DNA of 64,000 bases from an uncultured bacterium (GTDB lineage Bacteria; Edwardsbacteria; AC1; EtOH8). Position numbers and translations under genes: made by a program. The first letter of the stretch is position 1; every line of letters begins with the position of its first letter. This document shows positions 9,704 to 17,731 of this stretch, one piece after another. The notes beneath the pieces are model-generated. The model worked only from the letters and a program-made list of their open reading frames with translations. It was not told the origin of the DNA and ran no database searches. The DNA lies in assembly GCA_937863685.1 (NCBI GenBank), contig CALMGM010000005.1:1138217-1202216 (forward strand), read 5' to 3'.

Positions 9704-11221
9704 TTATTCTATCTCGGTTATGCCCACATCGTAATCCTCGCCGTTGACCCGCATCACGAAACGGCGGTGGGGATGGCCGTCGGGAGCGGGCACCCCGGCC
9801 TTCAATGATTCCTGGCGGGCCTTCTTCTTCAGGGGGTCCTGCTGGACGGCAAAATATTCCTTGGCCACCGCCGGGTACAGGGCGTAGGACAGGATATCCT
9901 CCTCCTTGTCGGAGATGCCCTTCATCTCCTGCTTGCATTTCTCCCATTCCGGGGCGATATGATCGGCCGGGCGGTCGGTGATGGGCTTTTCGTCGCCGAT
10001 GGCCTTTTTCATCACGGCCGGGTCGATGGGGGCCGGGGTCTTTCCGTATAATCCCCGGCAAAGGTCCTTGACTTCCTGGATTATCATCTTGTATCTTTCC
10101 CCGCCCAGGACGTTGAAGGTGGCCTGGGTGCCTACGATCTGCGAAGTGGGGGTCACCAGCGGAACGTAGCCCAGCTCGGCCCGCACCTTGGGGATCTCCT
10201 TGAGCACCGCCTCGAACTTGTCCGAGGCATTCTGCTTTTCCAGCTGGGACACCATGTTGGTCAGCATTCCGCCCGGCACCTGGTAGACCAGGGCCCGGAC
10301 ATCCACCCGCTCGGCCACCGGAGTGATCAGGTGCTGGTAGGCGCTGTCCTTGATCTCCTGAAAATACTCGGCGATCTCCAGGAAATGCGATCTGTCAACC
10401 GTAAGTCCGAACCCGCTGTTGTTCAGCATCTCCACCATGGTCTCGGTGGGCGGCTGGCTGGTGCCGGAGCCGAAGGGGGATATGGCACAGTCCAGTATAT
10501 CGGCGCCGGCCTGGGCGGCGGCAAAGTAGGAGGTGGGGGCCATCCCGGTGGTGCAGTGGGAGTGCAGGCATACCGGCAGTCCCACCTCGCTCTTCAGCTT
10601 GCCCACCAGCTCTTTGGCCGAGGCCGGCGAGATCAGCCCGGCCATGTCCTTGATGGTGATGATGTCGCAGCCCAGGTCCTTAAGGTCCCGGGCGAATTTC
10701 ACGAAGCCGTCAATGGAATGCACCGGGCTCAGGGTATAGCTGATGGCCCCCTGGACGGTGGCCCCGGTCTTCTTGGCGGTGACGATGGCCCTTTCCATGT
10801 TGCGGATGTCGTTCAGGGCGTCGAACACCCGGAAGACATCGATCCCCAGCTCGGCGGCCTTTTTTATGAAATGTTCCAGGATATCGTCGGCGTAATGCTT
10901 GTAGCCCACCAGGTTCTGTCCCCGCAGCAGCATCTGGAGTTTGGTCTTCTTGGTGTGCTTCTTGAATATCCGGATGCGGTCCCAGGGATTCTCGTCCAGA
11001 AAGCGCAGCATGGTGTCGAAGGTGGCGCCGCCCCACATCTCGAAGGACCAGTAGCCCACCTGGTCCATCTTCTCGATCATAGGGATCATGTCCTCGGTGC
11101 GCATCCGGGTGGCGATCAGGCTTTGGTGGGCGTCCCGGAAGGCGGTCTCGGTGATATTGACGGTGTGTTTTTCCTGCCAGTCCTTTTGTATATCGGGTCT
11201 GGTTTCCGGTTTCTTGGGCAT
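9704..11221 (-). CDS. Pyruvate/oxaloacetate carboxyltransferase (OadA / PycB / transcarboxylase 5S-type)
   Basis: ITETAFRDAHQSLIATRMRTEDM, WGGATFDTMLRFLDENPWDR, CLHSHCTTGMAP. Confidence 0.92.
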   Translation of the reverse strand: MPKKPETRPDIQKDWQEKHTVNITETAFRDAHQSLIATRMRTEDMIPMIEKMDQVGYWSFEMWGGATFDTMLRFLDENPWDRIRIFKKHTKKTKLQMLLRGQNLVGYKHYADDILEHFIKKAAELGIDVFRVFDALNDIRNMERAIVTAKKTGATVQGAISYTLSPVHSIDGFVKFARDLKDLGCDIITIKDMAGLISPASAKELVGKLKSEVGLPVCLHSHCTTGMAPTSYFAAAQAGADILDCAISPFGSGTSQPPTETMVEMLNNSGFGLTVDRSHFLEIAEYFQEIKDSAYQHLITPVAERVDVRALVYQVPGGMLTNMVSQLEKQNASDKFEAVLKEIPKVRAELGYVPLVTPTSQIVGTQATFNVLGGERYKMIIQEVKDLCRGLYGKTPAPIDPAVMKKAIGDEKPITDRPADHIAPEWEKCKQEMKGISDKEEDILSYALYPAVAKEYFAVQQDPLKKKARQESLKAGVPAPDGHPHRRFVMRVNGEDYDVGITEIE

Positions 11222-11258
11222 TTTAACTACCTCTTGAAAATTACGGGATTGCAGCAGA

Positions 11259-11642
11259 TCAGGCCAGCACCACCAATACTTCCCCGGAGCTGACAGTCTG
11301 CCTTTCCGCGACCCTGATCTCCGAGACCTTGCCGGCCAGATGGGAGGATATGGCGGTCTCCATCTTCATGGCCTCCAGCTTGAGCAGCACATCGCCCTCC
11401 TTGACCTCCTGGCCCACCTGGCACATGATCTTGATGACGGTGCCGGTCATGGGGGCCTGGACCGCCTTCTGTCCGGCGGCCACCGCCGCCGGGGCGGCTT
11501 GGGCGCTGGGGGCGGGCGGCGGCGCCGCCACCACCACGGTCCGGGGAGCGGCCGGCGCCGGCAGGGCGGATCTTTTGCCGACCTCTTCGACCTCGACCTC
11601 ATAAGCCTTGTTGTTGACCTTGACGATATACTTGCGAGACAT
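11259..11642 (-). CDS. Biotin carboxyl carrier protein (1.3S / gamma-type)
   Basis: Pro/Ala linker and biotinylation motif EAMKMETAI. Confidence 0.92.
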   Translation of the reverse strand: MSRKYIVKVNNKAYEVEVEEVGKRSALPAPAAPRTVVVAAPPPAPSAQAAPAAVAAGQKAVQAPMTGTVIKIMCQVGQEVKEGDVLLKLEAMKMETAISSHLAGKVSEIRVAERQTVSSGEVLVVLA

Positions 11643-11684
11643 AGCATCCTCTTGTTTTATTTTATAAAATTAAATTTTCTTTTT

Positions 11685-11712
11685 GTCATTCCCGACTTGA
11701 TCGGGAATCCAG
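11685..11712 (+). repeat. REP-like palindrome (GTCATTCCCG...CGGGAATCCA family), left of GIY-YIG ORF
   Basis: gtcattcccgacttgatcgggaatccag. Confidence 0.85.
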
Positions 11713-11713
11713 T

Positions 11714-12001
11714 TCATGTTATCTGGCTGTACAGGTCTTTCCATTCGGGATTATTTTCTTCGATCAGGCTGATCTTCCAGTTTCGGTTCCATTTTTTTAA
11801 TTGCTTTTCTCTTTTTATGGCATATTCTACCTGGTGGTAATATTCAAAGTATACCAATAAATGAATATTATATCTTTGGGTGAAACCTTTGACCTCGCCA
11901 TTTTTGTGTTCGCATATCCGTTTGATCAGGTTGTTCGTCACTCCAATGTATAACGTTCCGTTTTTTCTGCTGGCTAAGATATAAACATAATAATTCTTCA
12001 T
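11714..12001 (-). CDS. Small GIY-YIG nuclease-domain protein
   Basis: MKNYYVYILASRKNGTLYIGVTNNLIKRICEHKNG; the ORF track extends the start to 12040, but that N-terminus (MSFPCKWESITIT) is translated REP palindrome. Confidence 0.9.
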   Translation of the reverse strand: MKNYYVYILASRKNGTLYIGVTNNLIKRICEHKNGEVKGFTQRYNIHLLVYFEYYHQVEYAIKREKQLKKWNRNWKISLIEENNPEWKDLYSQIT

Positions 12002-12012
12002 TGTAATGGTAA

Positions 12013-12039
12013 TGGATTCCCATTTGCATGGGAATGACA
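12013..12039 (-). repeat. REP-like palindrome, inverted relative to 11685-11712
   Basis: tggattcccatttgcatgggaatgaca. Confidence 0.85.
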
Positions 12040-12092
12040 ATGTGGCCGCTAAGTTTTGCTGTCTATTATGGTCAGTGGATCAGGTTTATATC

Positions 12093-12281
12093 CTACTTTT
12101 TCCGGTAGCCGTTCATGATCTCCTGGCGGCCGGTCAGGGCCCACAGGTTGATCCGGTTCTGCCGGACCGGCTTCAGGGAAACTATGTGGTAGCCCAGTTT
12201 GTCATCCTTCAGATACTGCCCCAGGGCGGCGGCGATGGCGGTCTGGATCTCGGGGGGGATCTTTGGTTTTTTGTTTGTCAT
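12093..12281 (-). CDS. Small OadG-C/decarboxylase-delta-like protein in carboxylase locus
   Basis: PPEIQTAIAAALGQYLKDDKLGYHIVSLKPVRQNRINLWALTGRQEIMNGYRKK; position between biotin carrier and carboxyltransferase genes. Confidence 0.6.
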   Translation of the reverse strand: MTNKKPKIPPEIQTAIAAALGQYLKDDKLGYHIVSLKPVRQNRINLWALTGRQEIMNGYRKK

Positions 12282-12319
12282 ATGCTTTTTTAATATCGAT
12301 GACCTGAGGTTCTGGCAAG

Positions 12320-12395
12320 TGTCATCCCCGGCTGGATCGGGGATCCAGGGTTAATCTCTCTTCTTTTTTGGATTCCCGCCTTCGCGGGAATGACA
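12320..12395. repeat. REP-like inverted doublet (BIME-like)
   Basis: tgtcatccccggctggatcggggatccag (12320-12348) and tggattcccgccttcgcgggaatgaca (12369-12395), about 20 bp apart. Confidence 0.85.
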
Positions 12396-12408
12396 GGCAG
12401 AATAAAAT

Positions 12409-13965
12409 TTACAGCGGAATGTTGCCGTGTTTCTTGGCCGGGGATTGCTCGCGCTTGGTCTTCAATATGGCCAGGGCCGAGACGATCCTTGCCCGGGTGT
12501 CCTCGGGCGGGATCACCGCGTCCACGTAGCCCCGCTTGGCGGCCTCATAGGGGTTGGAGAACATGGTCTCGTATTCCTCTATCAGTTCCTGGCGGCGCTT
12601 GTTCTTGTCCTCGGCGGCCTCGATCTGCTTGCGGAAGATGACGTTGACCGCGCCGGAGGCGCCCATCACCGCGATCTCGCTCTGGGGCCAGGCCAGCATC
12701 AGGTCCGATCCCAGGTCCTTGTTGCACATGGCGATGTGGGCCCCGCCGTAGGATTTGCGCAAAGTGACGGTGATCTTAGGCACGGTGGCCTCGGAGTAGG
12801 CGAACAGGATCTTGGCCCCGTGGCGGATGATGCCGCCGTGCTCCTGCTGTTTGCCGGGGAGGTAGCCGGGGCAGTCCACGAAGGTCACCAGCGGGATGTT
12901 GAAGGCATCGCAGAAACGGATGAAGCGGGCGGCCTTGTCGGAGGAGTTGATGTCCAGACAGCCGGCCAGCACCTGGGGCTGGTTGGCCACGATGCCCACC
13001 GTCTGACCGTTGACCCGGCCCAGGCCCACCACGATGTTCAGGGCGTACAGCTGGTGCACCTCCAGGAAATCGCCGTTGTCCACCACCCGGGCGATGATAT
13101 CTTTTACATCGTAAGGCATCTTGGGGTTGACCGGGACGATGTCGCGCATCGCCAGGTCCGGCCCGGCGGGCTCATTGTCGGTCTCCACCGCCGGCGGGTC
13201 CTCTAAATTATTGGCCGGCAGAAGGGTGATCAGCTGGCGGACCCCGGCGAAGCAGTCCTCCTCCGATTGGTATATGAAGTGGCCGTTGCCGGAGACGGCG
13301 TTGTGGGCCTGGGCCCCGCCCAGCTCCTCCAGCCCCACGTCCTCGCCCATCACCGCCTTGATGACCTGGGGGCCGGTGATGTACATGTTGGAGACCTTGT
13401 CCACCATGAACACGAAATCGGTGATGGCCGGGGAGTAGACCGCACCCCCGGCGCAGGGGCCCAGTATCACCGAGATCTGGGGGATGACGCCGCTGGCCCG
13501 GGTGTTGCGGAAGAAGATCATGCCGTAGCCCCGCAGGGAGTCCACCCCCTCCTGGATGCGGGCCCCGCCGGAATCGTTGATGCCGATGACCGGCACGCCC
13601 ATCTTTAATGCCATGTCCTGCATCTTGACGATCTTTAAGGCGTGGGCCTCGCCCAGGGAGCCGCCGGTGACGGTGAAATCCTGGGAGAAGACGAACACCG
13701 GGCGGCCCTCGATGGTGCCGTAGCCGGTGACCACGCCGTCGGCCGGGATCTCCACCTTGTCCATGCCGAAGTTGTCGCAGCGGTGCTTGACGAAGGCGTC
13801 GAACTCCACGAAGCTCTGGGGGTCCAGCAGCAGGTCCAGGCGCTCCCGGGCCGAGAGCTTGCCCTTGTCGTGCTGTTTGGCGGCCCGCTTGCCGTCGGCG
13901 TCGCAGATGACCGCCTTTTGGTCCTCCAGGGCCTTGATTATCTGTTCAATGGTCTTTTCAGACAT
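12409..13965 (-). CDS. Acyl-CoA carboxylase / methylmalonyl-CoA carboxyltransferase (12S/MmdA/PccB-type)
   Basis: GGSLGEAHALKIVKMQDMALKMGVPVIGINDSGGARIQEGVDSL; GPCAGGAVYSPAITDFVFMV. Confidence 0.93.
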   Translation of the reverse strand: MSEKTIEQIIKALEDQKAVICDADGKRAAKQHDKGKLSARERLDLLLDPQSFVEFDAFVKHRCDNFGMDKVEIPADGVVTGYGTIEGRPVFVFSQDFTVTGGSLGEAHALKIVKMQDMALKMGVPVIGINDSGGARIQEGVDSLRGYGMIFFRNTRASGVIPQISVILGPCAGGAVYSPAITDFVFMVDKVSNMYITGPQVIKAVMGEDVGLEELGGAQAHNAVSGNGHFIYQSEEDCFAGVRQLITLLPANNLEDPPAVETDNEPAGPDLAMRDIVPVNPKMPYDVKDIIARVVDNGDFLEVHQLYALNIVVGLGRVNGQTVGIVANQPQVLAGCLDINSSDKAARFIRFCDAFNIPLVTFVDCPGYLPGKQQEHGGIIRHGAKILFAYSEATVPKITVTLRKSYGGAHIAMCNKDLGSDLMLAWPQSEIAVMGASGAVNVIFRKQIEAAEDKNKRRQELIEEYETMFSNPYEAAKRGYVDAVIPPEDTRARIVSALAILKTKREQSPAKKHGNIPL

Positions 13966-14002
13966 TTTGATAAACCTTTTTATATTTTTAGTTTGTTGTT
14001 TC

Positions 14003-14129
14003 TGACCTCACCCCTGCCCACTTTCGTTTGTAGTTATAAATTGCCATACTCAGTGCAGGCTCTCTCCAAATAAATTTGGCGAGGGGTTTTAGTCTCCCCT
14101 AATAAAGGGAGGAACGGAGGGGTGTCTTG
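14003..14129 (+). repeat. Dispersed intergenic repeat, left flank of TcmP island
   Basis: tgacctcacccctgccc...ctctccaaataaatttggcgaggggttttagtctcccctaataaagggaggaacggaggggtgtcttg; matches the reverse complement of 16119-16240. Confidence 0.75.
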
Positions 14130-14219
14130 CACCTGTTGCCAGGCGGCTGACGGGGATCGCTTATGAAACAATCCCGTTGCCAATTAACATGGCAAGGCAT
14201 TGCAGTTATTGGGACATAA

Positions 14220-14372
14220 ATAAAGATTCATTATATATTAAAAGGTGGGGGATTTCAAGGAGAAAATGGCAGAGTAACTTATGATATTGTTGGTAAGTCA
14301 AAAGCACTAAAACAAGCTTTATCAATAAAACAAATAACCGCTTTCAATATTTTAAAAGCGGTTATTAAATAA
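14220..14372 (+). pseudogene. Possible decayed 3' gene fragment (no start codon)
   Basis: 50 open codons IKIHYILKGGGFQGENGRVTYDIVGKSKALKQALSIKQITAFNILKAVIK* after an in-frame TAA; protein-like but lacks an initiation site. Confidence 0.3.
14333..14366. terminator. Hairpin downstream of DUF5131 gene
   Basis: AATAACCGCTTT-caatatttta-AAAGCGGTTATT. Confidence 0.65.
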
Positions 14373-14384
14373 GATTAGTTAGAC

Positions 14385-15110
14385 TCAATTCGCTGCTTTA
14401 TATTGCTTAGGCATTTGGTCCCATACTTTTCCATCAAGTAAACGCCCTGCTTTTTTCTTATTGAATCCACCCCATTGTTTAAAGAAAAAAGGCACCCGCG
14501 ATTTAAGACATTGATCCCGAATTTCTTCAACCCATGCAGGGTCAATCGCCCTGGCCCCCGGGCCGGATTCCCCCCCGGCAATAACCCAATCTATTCCTTT
14601 GAGTTCCAGCTTGCCAAGGTTTCCCAGCAAAGGTTCACATGAAAGAAATTTCACTTTCGCTCCACAGCGTTTTAACAACTCAATACGATTTTTATAATCT
14701 CTTGTTTCCACACTAACCCCCATCCATGCATTGTCTGGCCAGTCTATTAAAGCGTCCATTTCAATAAGGCGCTCGGCCCGCTTGGTTAAAATTTGATAAG
14801 TGTGCCAAAACGCCTTATCCATAACCCCGAACACGCGAAGAATGAATTCTGACGGGACTTTGTCGTGAAAAAGGTCGCTCATTGAATTCACGAATATCAT
14901 CTGTGGTTTTTTTAATGTCATTGGCTGCTGTAGGGAACGGCTGTGAACAGCCGTGTTGAACCCATGCTTATAATTGGGTTGCCCCATAGCCTGCAAGCGC
15001 CTGGTCATTCTTTCGGCGTAACAGTTCAGACACCCTGGGCTAATTTTGGTGCACCCGGTCACTGGGTTCCAAGTTGATTCGGTCCATTCGATTTTTGTGG
15101 CTTGTGACAT
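14385..15110 (-). CDS. DUF5131 / phage Gp37-Gp68 family three-Cys-motif protein
   Basis: IEWTESTWNPVTGCTKISPGCLNCYAERM, IFVNSMSDLFHDKVP, VIAGGESGPGARAIDPAWVEEIRDQC. Confidence 0.92.
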   Translation of the reverse strand: MSQATKIEWTESTWNPVTGCTKISPGCLNCYAERMTRRLQAMGQPNYKHGFNTAVHSRSLQQPMTLKKPQMIFVNSMSDLFHDKVPSEFILRVFGVMDKAFWHTYQILTKRAERLIEMDALIDWPDNAWMGVSVETRDYKNRIELLKRCGAKVKFLSCEPLLGNLGKLELKGIDWVIAGGESGPGARAIDPAWVEEIRDQCLKSRVPFFFKQWGGFNKKKAGRLLDGKVWDQMPKQYKAAN

Positions 15111-15113
15111 TTT

Positions 15114-15944
15114 TTAATCAAAAATATTTGTTTGTCGGTTAACATATTTTTTTGCTTGTTTCCAAAATTTTACACCCAAAAGGCTTCTACTATAAAACGC
15201 TAAATGATATAACGGTAAGTTGTTATCATCACTTCTAATTAAAACAGTATCTTCAATTTTACAATCATGATATCGCAATTTCTTCATCTGTTTCCCAAAT
15301 TTAGTTACAAGAAAATGACCGAAAGTAATTTTATTGTTTATTTCTGCCCATTCCTTCCGCCATTCATCATCACCCAAAAACTCCGCCATTATATTGCTGT
15401 CAGGTTTTATATATTGGAATAAAAATCTATTTGCATCCATCATTGAAGGAATTAACACTAGAAAGTCAACAAACCTTTCTGATAACAGTTCTAAAGTGCT
15501 AAACTTTAAATTGCTCACTGCAAAAATATCAACAACACAAAAACATAATACTTTTTTATCTTTCGAATGTAGCGGTATCTTGGTTAGACAATTATTAACT
15601 TCATAATTTGTGTCACCATTAATTATGGTAATATTATTACTACTATATTTCTCAACTCGATGAGTTAATGCCTCTGTTTTCTTTTTGTCTTTATCGCAAA
15701 AAATGTATTTGTCAAATTTAACGGGTAGTTTTAATACTCTTAACGGCAATGCATCAATAATCTTATTCGTATCTTTAATCTTAGCCTTACCAGCACCGGA
15801 GAATAAATCAACATATACGAGACATTCCCACTTATCTCTCATGCTTTTTGTGAAAAGATCAGCATAATACTCCACATGTTTGTATTTATTTTCAGCCCAG
15901 GTTCCAACTTCAGGTGTTATTAATCCATCTTCTTCTGTTTTCAT
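15114..15944 (-). CDS. tcmP: Three-Cys-motif partner protein TcmP
   Basis: TWAENKYKHVEYYADLFTKSMRDKWECLVYVDLFSGAGKAKI; directly upstream of the DUF5131 gene on the same strand. Confidence 0.88.
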   Translation of the reverse strand: MKTEEDGLITPEVGTWAENKYKHVEYYADLFTKSMRDKWECLVYVDLFSGAGKAKIKDTNKIIDALPLRVLKLPVKFDKYIFCDKDKKKTEALTHRVEKYSSNNITIINGDTNYEVNNCLTKIPLHSKDKKVLCFCVVDIFAVSNLKFSTLELLSERFVDFLVLIPSMMDANRFLFQYIKPDSNIMAEFLGDDEWRKEWAEINNKITFGHFLVTKFGKQMKKLRYHDCKIEDTVLIRSDDNNLPLYHLAFYSRSLLGVKFWKQAKKYVNRQTNIFD

Positions 15945-16020
15945 AAACTATGTACCCTAAAAAGATGTGTTAAATATTATCTGTTCATTCTACAACTTAA
16001 AACCGATAAAATCAAGTTAA

Positions 16021-16047
16021 AAAGCCGGGCTTACGCCCGGCTTCTTT
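16021..16047. terminator. Hairpin terminator-like element
   Basis: aaaagccgggcttacgcccggcttctt. Confidence 0.7.
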
Positions 16048-16118
16048 TATTGGTTATAAAATTAACACGTGGTTTGCTTCACAAGAAAAGCTTCGCAGTC
16101 TTCTCGCAATGACCACCC

Positions 16119-16240
16119 CAAGATACCCCTCTAAATCTCCCCTTGTTAGGGGAGACAAAAACCCCTCGCCAGATTTATCTGGAGAGGGGCAGGCCTGCCC
16201 GCCTATGTGGGCTGAACGCAAATGGCGGGGGTGAGGTCAA
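16119..16240 (-). repeat. Dispersed intergenic repeat, right flank of TcmP island (inverted copy of 14003-14129)
   Basis: Reverse complement: gacctcacccccgcc...ctctccagataaatctggcgaggggtttttgtctcccctaacaaggggagatttagaggggtatcttg. Confidence 0.75.
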
Positions 16241-16241
16241 C

Positions 16242-17261
16242 TTATCCCAGCGTCTCCCGTATATATGCCAGCATCAGGTCCCGGGTTGCGTTTAGGCCCT
16301 TCAAATGGGTCCGCTCCATGCCGTGGCTGGCGCTGACCCCGGGGCCTATCAGCCCCACCCGGATATCGTACCCGGCGATCAAGGCTATCGAGCCGTCCGA
16401 GCCGTAATGGGGGAACACATCCAGCTTGTGGGGTATCTTGTTCCTGGCCGCCAGCTCGGTCAGCTTGCAGCGCATGGCATAATCGTACGGCCCGGTGGAA
16501 TCCTTGACGCAGATGGACACCGAGCTCTCGTCGCCCTCCACCTTTTCGCCCACCACCCCCATGTCGGCCACCAGCATCTCCACCGCGGTCTCCGGCAGGC
16601 CGGAGGCCGCCCCGTGCCCCACCTCCTCGTAATTGGAGAAGAAGAAGGCCACCGGGATGGTCTTGAGCTTCTCGGCCCCCAGGGTCAGCATGGCGTCCAG
16701 CATGGCGGCCGAGCCGGCCTTGTCGTCCAGAAAGCGCGATTTGATATAGCCGGTCTCGGTGAACTCGAACCGGGGGTCGAAGAAAATGAAATCGCCGATG
16801 GCGATGCCCAACGCTTCGGTGTCCTCCTTCTTTTTTACCTCGGCATCCAGCCGGATGTGCATGTTCTCGGCCTTGCGGACGGTCTTCTCGGCCTCGTCGT
16901 TGACATGGGCGGCCGGGTTGTTCAACAGCAGGGTGCCGCGGAACTCGCGGCTGTTGGTGGTCCGGACGGTGACATACTCGCCCTCGAACGACGGCAGGAT
17001 GGGCCCGCCGATCTTGGTGAGGGACAGATGGCCGTCGGAGTTGATGCCGCTGACCATGGCACCCAGGGTGTCAACATGCCCGGCCACCACCAGGCGGGGC
17101 TGGAGATGGTTTCCGACCACCAGGCCGCCCTTGTTGGTGCGTTTGGTGCTTATCCCGGCTCCCTGGGCCAATGTCTCTATGTGTCCCATGATCTGGTTGG
17201 TGAATCCCGAGGGGGAATGGATGGCCTCCAGGTCCCTTAATATCTCGACGATGCGCTCCAT
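16242..17261 (-). CDS. M42-family metallopeptidase (glutamyl/tetrahedral aminopeptidase-like)
   Basis: LVVAGHVDTLGAMV, DDKAGSAAMLDAM, FSNYEEVGHGAA, PHYGSDGS; start taken at MERIVEIL instead of the longer ORF. Confidence 0.9.
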   Translation of the reverse strand: MERIVEILRDLEAIHSPSGFTNQIMGHIETLAQGAGISTKRTNKGGLVVGNHLQPRLVVAGHVDTLGAMVSGINSDGHLSLTKIGGPILPSFEGEYVTVRTTNSREFRGTLLLNNPAAHVNDEAEKTVRKAENMHIRLDAEVKKKEDTEALGIAIGDFIFFDPRFEFTETGYIKSRFLDDKAGSAAMLDAMLTLGAEKLKTIPVAFFFSNYEEVGHGAASGLPETAVEMLVADMGVVGEKVEGDESSVSICVKDSTGPYDYAMRCKLTELAARNKIPHKLDVFPHYGSDGSIALIAGYDIRVGLIGPGVSASHGMERTHLKGLNATRDLMLAYIRETLG

Positions 17262-17424
17262 GATGCTCCTTAGAATTGTTGTTTGGCAGCTGAATGTAAA
17301 ATAATTATAAAGCACTTTTGGGGCATAGTCAACCAAGGGTAAAAAATAATTGACAGGGGATGGGATTTGAGATAAGCTTCTTTACGGGGTCGGCATGCGT
17401 GACCGGCTACCGGTATCTTTGATC

Positions 17425-17731
17425 ACTGTCACCCTGAGACTGGCAGTTTGCCTGATAAGCCGAATGGGTGACAATGTCATCCACGGATTGAGAGCTGCAG
17501 GTACGGAGGGGGGTTATACGGCGGAGATCATTTTCGACGTCTGACCCCTCCCCTGCCCCTCCCCCGATGGGAGAGGGAAACACGTAGGGACATGGCGCGC
17601 CATGTCCCTACGTTATACAGGATATTTTCATGTTATGTAGGGGCGGGTTTTAAACCCGCCCCTACGGTTATGATCGTCTAATTCACCCGTTCGACTTGTC
17701 GGGTTCCGTGCCGGTCTCAGGGTGACAACAT
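17425..17731. repeat. Intergenic repeat cluster: inverted CACCCATTCG...CTCAGGGTGACA copies around two long palindromes
   Basis: 17425-17474 (minus) and about 17687-17731 (plus) share CACCC(A/G)TTCG(G/A)CTT(A/G)TC...GTCTCAGGGTGACA; palindromes ACGTAGGGACATGGCGCGCCATGTCCCTACGT (17582-17613) and GTAGGGGCGGGTTTTAAACCCGCCCCTAC (17637-17665). Confidence 0.8.

Noticed and set aside
12320-12395. Possible CRISPR array
   Set aside because: Only two inverted palindromes with a 20-bp gap; not direct repeats with regular spacers. No CRISPR array or cas gene seen in the window
14941-14975. Inverted-looking gctgtagggaacggctgtgaacagccgtg inside the DUF5131 gene as an inserted repeat
   Set aside because: The reading frame is intact and the encoded segment fits the family, so it is not an insertion
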